Shown here piece by piece: positions 60,269 to 64,000 of a DNA stretch of 64,000 nt. The DNA is from a virus, in IMG/VR virus record IMGVR_UViG_3300019776_000919, positions 105,714 through 169,713 of that record; one strand, 5' to 3'. The position numbers and the translations under genes were made by a program. How positions within the stretch are numbered: the stretch's first letter is position 1; every line of letters starts with the position of its first letter. Under the pieces are notes generated by a model, which saw nothing but the letters and a program-made list of their open reading frames with translations, ran no database searches and was not told the DNA's origin.

Positions 60269-63200
60269 ATGGCATATACTCTAACCACCTATTCATTTGG
60301 CGCTACTTACGCCAACTATAAAGTTCAAATTAAGAATTCTGTAACTGGAATTCCTGCTGTCGTCTTAGCAACTGCTACAGGTGGCCTTATCAGTAATGAT
60401 GGTATAGCTACACTGGATTCCGGTGGTAATTTAAGCGTATACTTAGATTCATCAGGTACTTGGTCGTATGTAATCATCAACGGACTCGTCCCTATTACTG
60501 GAGGCTCATCCGGCGGCGGTGGAGGTGGCGGCGGCGGCAGTGGAACTTCTGATACTACAGAAGCTACTCAACTGTTAGTTAAAGCTGCTGTTCAAGCTAT
60601 CCAGACTTCTAATTCTGCTATCCAAACTTCAGATGCGTCAACAGCTACGTCCACATCTGCCGTCGCTGCTAAACTACCGTCTGGTACTTTGGCTGATGCC
60701 ACTGAAGCTACTCAATTATTAGTAAAAACTGCGGCCCAATCTACAGCCACTTCTACTTCTTCTGTTGCCGCTAAATTACCATCTGGTAACCTATCCGACG
60801 CAACAGAAGCTACTCAATTATTGGTAAAGGCTGCCGTTCAAAGTTTAGCTGGCACGGTATCTGGAGGATCTCTTGCGAGTAATGCAAACCTGCAAGTATC
60901 AGGGGCTCCGGTAACCTCATCAAATCCAGTTCCCATTTCAGTAGCAGGAACTCTATTCTATAACTCTGTTAGTAACAACGCTAATATTCCAGGTTTAACC
61001 AATTCAGGGTTTGGTCAATTAGCAGCAGGAGCTTCTTTTACTGGAGGATGGGAGAGCGCATTTAATTGGCCTTCTATTCAAATCATGGGTAATTCAAACC
61101 AGCCCATGCAATATACCATTGACCAGTCTATCGACGGTACCAATGCTACTATTGTGAATAGTACAGTATTCTACAGGGGAGCTATCGAGGAACTAGATGA
61201 AAACCTTCAAATCAATGGTAACTATGTAAGAATTACTGCCAAGAATCTTGGCGCTGCAAGTACTTCAGGGTTCCAATTAAATACCACTTATGGTGATCTA
61301 GCAGCCCTGCCCCAGGCTTTGTCCAACTCTGGGAATCTGAAAGTAGCGTCAAGAGAAACGCAAAACTTTACTAGAAAATTAAGAGATAATTTCCAATCAT
61401 GGCCTAATAATAACTGGACTAGAGTTTCTAAGGCTGGAGGAGATCTGATCCTATTAGACGGGAACGTAGCCGGTTGCGGATATTTAGTAATGTCCTTAGA
61501 TCCCTTATCTACAGGCACAGAAACTTTCATCGAGAGCGATCCGATTTACAATATGCCTGTAGACTTGGGCGTAGGTATTCATACGTCACAAAGAACCTAC
61601 GGTCAAGAACTTTCTGTTGCTGTTATTTCTAACGACGCAGGAGCAGTGTCATTTGCTGAAGTTCAGATTTTGAACATTCAACAAGCAACCACGACTTTAA
61701 CAATAAACACTTCTGCTGCGCACGGAATGCGTATTGGCCAAAGATTTGGCATCTATGGAGTGACCAGCGACTCTAGATTAAATTACGCCGCCCTTATTGT
61801 TGCTACCACTCCTACTGCCACTCAGTTGACAGCTACTGCTGGTCCTCAAGGTACTATTGCATCCTTGACCGTAGGACCATTTTCTCCAGCAGCTGCATTT
61901 ATGTACATAAGAGATTCAATACACGGGGCAACTAATGGTACGTCAATGATTCTGGAAAATGCGACCACAACTAACGCATCTTTCTATGTAAAAGCAGAAG
62001 GTGGAGATTCTACGCCAATCGGTGGAACTTTCGCGGGAAACCACTCCGCTACGATCCTGACAACAGCCTCATCTCAAATAACTACTGCCGCGTTGAATTA
62101 TGCGTTCAGACCTACCGATCAGTTCATGCTAGCTTTATATGCAGATAGATTACAGTGGTCGGATTCTGTAGTTGATACGACTTCTCAGTCGGTGGCAAGA
62201 GCTACTTTCTCTCAAGTAGTCCCGCACCCTGACAATCAGTATGTAGTTAGATTTGCAATTAAAAACCGTAAAGGATTAACCGTTCCCGTAGCTAAGATCG
62301 TCAGCGCTGTTAAAACTGGTACTACTACTGCTACAGTTACTACGGATGTTGCGCATGGTTTATCTACCGGTGATTATATTAATACTTACGGGGCTAGAGA
62401 TCAGACCAACTTTGCTAACTTAACTACTGCAACTGTAGTGGCTAGCATTATTAACAGCACTTCCTTCACTGTAGTTTGGGGCGCTGCCGTAACAGCGACT
62501 TCCTACGGTGGATCAGTAGCTAGAGTACAGGGTCAGCAGGTATTACAAGGTGCCGTCACTCAATCTATTCAATCTGCTACCATTGCGTCTAGTATTTTGA
62601 CTTTAATCCTATCCAATACGGTTTCTGGCATTACATTTGGTGACTATATAAATATCCATGGATGCCGTGATGCTGTAGCTGGCGCAGATGTGGGTCTTGA
62701 TGGTATTTATAGAGTTCGTGATTTTACAGGTTCCACCGTAATCTTAGAGCCTATTGGTACTACGACGATTCCTACCACCCTCTCCACTACCAACTGCGGT
62801 GGAACAATCCTGAAGAGAACTGACCTTCGTATCAGTTTTGTAAGATTGTTTGATTTTGAAAGACTTAGGGTAGAGTTACTGCCTCGTCCAGCCAGTGATG
62901 CAACCTCAGGAGCGCCAATCGTTGTTCAAGGAGGTACGCTACCTACCGTTACTACAGTCGGTACTGTATCTACGGTAACTTCGCTATCTCAGATAGCGGC
63001 CAGCGTACCGTTAATGACTGTAGCTAACGGTTCGACTAACAAAGCTTTAGGCATATCTATGACTAACGCTCTATCCAACGTTGATCAATCGGCCACGGCT
63101 TTTGCAGGTGCCGGTCGAGTTAACGGCACAGTCGTAGCCACTGCCAACGGGGGTGGTGCAGTAATTTCTTCTGAAATCAACGTAACCGCCATTACTCTAG

Positions 63201-63814
63201 GTACGGCTACTTCCGTTGTAGCCATCCTTCAAGAGTCTCGTGGCGGTACTAACTTTACGGATATTTGGCAGTCTGAACCTATTACTGCTACCGGTATTAT
63301 CTCAACCCCAGCAATTCCAGTAGCCGGTAGACGTAGATGGTGTTTCCATTCGATAGGAGGTACTTCTACTACTGTTACCGTAACTATCACTACCTTAGAA
63401 TTATTCGGTCAATATCCGATGGTCAGATCGTTCCGTGACGTATTTTCAGCAACTAATCCTTTATCGACAGTATTTAACTCTGCCACTGCAGTAGCTACTA
63501 CTTTTGTACTGACTACATTAAATACGGTCACGGCCCCATGGTTGATTGAAGGGTCTAATGCGTTAACGTATTTCATTACTTTGGCCGGTGGTCCTACCGT
63601 TACTACTCAACCAATTATTTCAGTCGAGTTTTCAATGGACGGTACAAACTGGTTAACTACGACAAATACGATTACTGCGGCCGGTAATAATACTTACTCT
63701 TTATCTTTACAGAATCAAATCTGGAAATTTACAAGATTGAAAGTTACAACTGCTGCTGTATATTCAGCAGGTAGCTACACCATTACCTTGATGGGCGTAA
63801 ACGTAAGAGGTTAA
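60269..63814 (+). CDS. Large fibre or virion surface protein
   Basis: 1181 residues. N-terminal beta domain, a poly-Gly linker (about 80-92), then three copies of a DATEATQLLVKAA-type block (about 95-190) that look like a trimeric coiled-coil repeat. The rest is Thr/Ser/Gly/Asn-rich beta sequence with recurrent AHG[ML]-type turns (AAHGMRIGQRFGIYG, AHGLSTGDYINTYG). These features are typical of tail-fibre or baseplate proteins that contact the host. Receptor unknown. No Shine-Dalgarno site. A terminator follows. Confidence 0.78.
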   Translation: MAYTLTTYSFGATYANYKVQIKNSVTGIPAVVLATATGGLISNDGIATLDSGGNLSVYLDSSGTWSYVIINGLVPITGGSSGGGGGGGGGSGTSDTTEATQLLVKAAVQAIQTSNSAIQTSDASTATSTSAVAAKLPSGTLADATEATQLLVKTAAQSTATSTSSVAAKLPSGNLSDATEATQLLVKAAVQSLAGTVSGGSLASNANLQVSGAPVTSSNPVPISVAGTLFYNSVSNNANIPGLTNSGFGQLAAGASFTGGWESAFNWPSIQIMGNSNQPMQYTIDQSIDGTNATIVNSTVFYRGAIEELDENLQINGNYVRITAKNLGAASTSGFQLNTTYGDLAALPQALSNSGNLKVASRETQNFTRKLRDNFQSWPNNNWTRVSKAGGDLILLDGNVAGCGYLVMSLDPLSTGTETFIESDPIYNMPVDLGVGIHTSQRTYGQELSVAVISNDAGAVSFAEVQILNIQQATTTLTINTSAAHGMRIGQRFGIYGVTSDSRLNYAALIVATTPTATQLTATAGPQGTIASLTVGPFSPAAAFMYIRDSIHGATNGTSMILENATTTNASFYVKAEGGDSTPIGGTFAGNHSATILTTASSQITTAALNYAFRPTDQFMLALYADRLQWSDSVVDTTSQSVARATFSQVVPHPDNQYVVRFAIKNRKGLTVPVAKIVSAVKTGTTTATVTTDVAHGLSTGDYINTYGARDQTNFANLTTATVVASIINSTSFTVVWGAAVTATSYGGSVARVQGQQVLQGAVTQSIQSATIASSILTLILSNTVSGITFGDYINIHGCRDAVAGADVGLDGIYRVRDFTGSTVILEPIGTTTIPTTLSTTNCGGTILKRTDLRISFVRLFDFERLRVELLPRPASDATSGAPIVVQGGTLPTVTTVGTVSTVTSLSQIAASVPLMTVANGSTNKALGISMTNALSNVDQSATAFAGAGRVNGTVVATANGGGAVISSEINVTAITLGTATSVVAILQESRGGTNFTDIWQSEPITATGIISTPAIPVAGRRRWCFHSIGGTSTTVTVTITTLELFGQYPMVRSFRDVFSATNPLSTVFNSATAVATTFVLTTLNTVTAPWLIEGSNALTYFITLAGGPTVTTQPIISVEFSMDGTNWLTTTNTITAAGNNTYSLSLQNQIWKFTRLKVTTAAVYSAGSYTITLMGVNVRG

Positions 63815-63827
63815 TAAAAACCTTTTT

Positions 63828-63860
63828 AAACCACCTGGATTAATACCCAGGTGGTTTTTT
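63828..63860 (+). terminator. Rho-independent terminator
   Basis: AAACCACCTGG / CCAGGTGGTTT stem with an eight-base loop and a T-run, after the fibre gene. Confidence 0.9.
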
Positions 63861-63889
63861 TATTCCCTTAATAAAGCTATAATCTAAGT

Positions 63890-64000
63890 ATGTCTTTTTT
63901 CAGCAACCCTTCACCATCAAGTCCCCTCATGGAAGAGGGTACTGTTGTACAACTAGATATTCAAAGATCATTATGCAAAGTTAAAACTTTGAAGGGACAA
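63890..64000 (+). CDS. Hypothetical virion protein, 5' part only
   Basis: Partial: 37 codons before the window ends, starting at ATG 63890 (MSFFSNPSPSSPLMEEG...), then VVQLDIQRSLCKVKTLKGQ, which looks like a beta-strand-rich start of a baseplate or spike-type domain. A TATAATCTAAG element lies just before the ATG. Probably continues the tail operon. Confidence 0.6.
   Translation, partial: MSFFSNPSPSSPLMEEGTVVQLDIQRSLCKVKTLKGQ

Noticed and set aside
1-64000. tRNA genes
   Set aside because: No cloverleaf-like arms with a T-loop consensus were recognised by eye; a covariance search could still find one.

Overview
The window is a 64-kb piece of a large (jumbo-type) tailed phage genome with a contractile tail (a myovirus). 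The evidence is a portal, a prohead protease with a scaffold-like protein, a decoration protein and HK97-fold capsid protein, a tail sheath and tube, a holin and lysozyme, and a long fibre-like protein, together with a phage-encoded multisubunit RNA polymerase. No host chromosomal genes are seen. Extended -10 (sigma70-like) promoters, Shine-Dalgarno sites on some genes and a lipoprotein signal point to a Gram-negative, probably proteobacterial, host; this is an inference. Most of the sequence is AT-rich, with a few clearly GC-richer genes (about 1.3, 5.5-7.0, 36.3-37.6 and 44.5-46.9 kb).

Layout. From 1 to 7.6 kb all genes read leftward: a metallophosphoesterase, a SNF2-like helicase, a lipoprotein and several small membrane or unknown proteins. 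A near-perfect inverted repeat of about 580 bp (7.88-8.46 kb) separates them from rightward genes: portal, unknown, RNA polymerase beta, then the first part of beta prime (14.4-15.6 kb). The second part of beta prime lies at 23.3-25.1 kb. Between the halves sits a leftward island (15.5-23.2 kb) with a SANT/Myb-like protein, an AAA+ ATPase, an ATP-dependent DNA ligase, a SNF2/SF2 helicase and a LigD-type 3'-phosphoesterase. From 25.1 to 37.6 kb rightward genes build the head, ending in decoration and major capsid proteins.

From 44.5 back to 37.7 kb leftward genes include a homing endonuclease and an array of fourteen small paralogous genes, thirteen of which carry QLELF-like C-termini that look like bacterial sliding-clamp-binding motifs. 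From 52 to 44.5 kb leftward genes encode ThyX, a nucleotidyltransferase, a J-domain/degenerate-kinase protein, a receiver-like domain, a vWA protein, adenylosuccinate synthetase and others. From 52.3 kb rightward genes return: neck candidates, tail sheath, tail tube, lysis cassette and fibre, with one leftward AAA+ gene inserted.

Two candidate undescribed systems stand out. (1) The tandem array of SH3/KOW-like mini-proteins with putative clamp-binding tails. (2) A recurrent N-terminal peptide (M-x-[KRP]-Y-[LI]-x-K-I-[AS]) on eight proteins, including the helicase and an internal start of the phosphoesterase. Together with many KxA(S) sites in head-region proteins, it suggests capsid-targeting peptides processed by the prohead protease, so that DNA-repair enzymes and small membrane proteins would be packaged and injected. 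Two promoter families also separate the strands: TGGTATAAG-type upstream of leftward genes, and TAAAAT-type immediately upstream of rightward genes.
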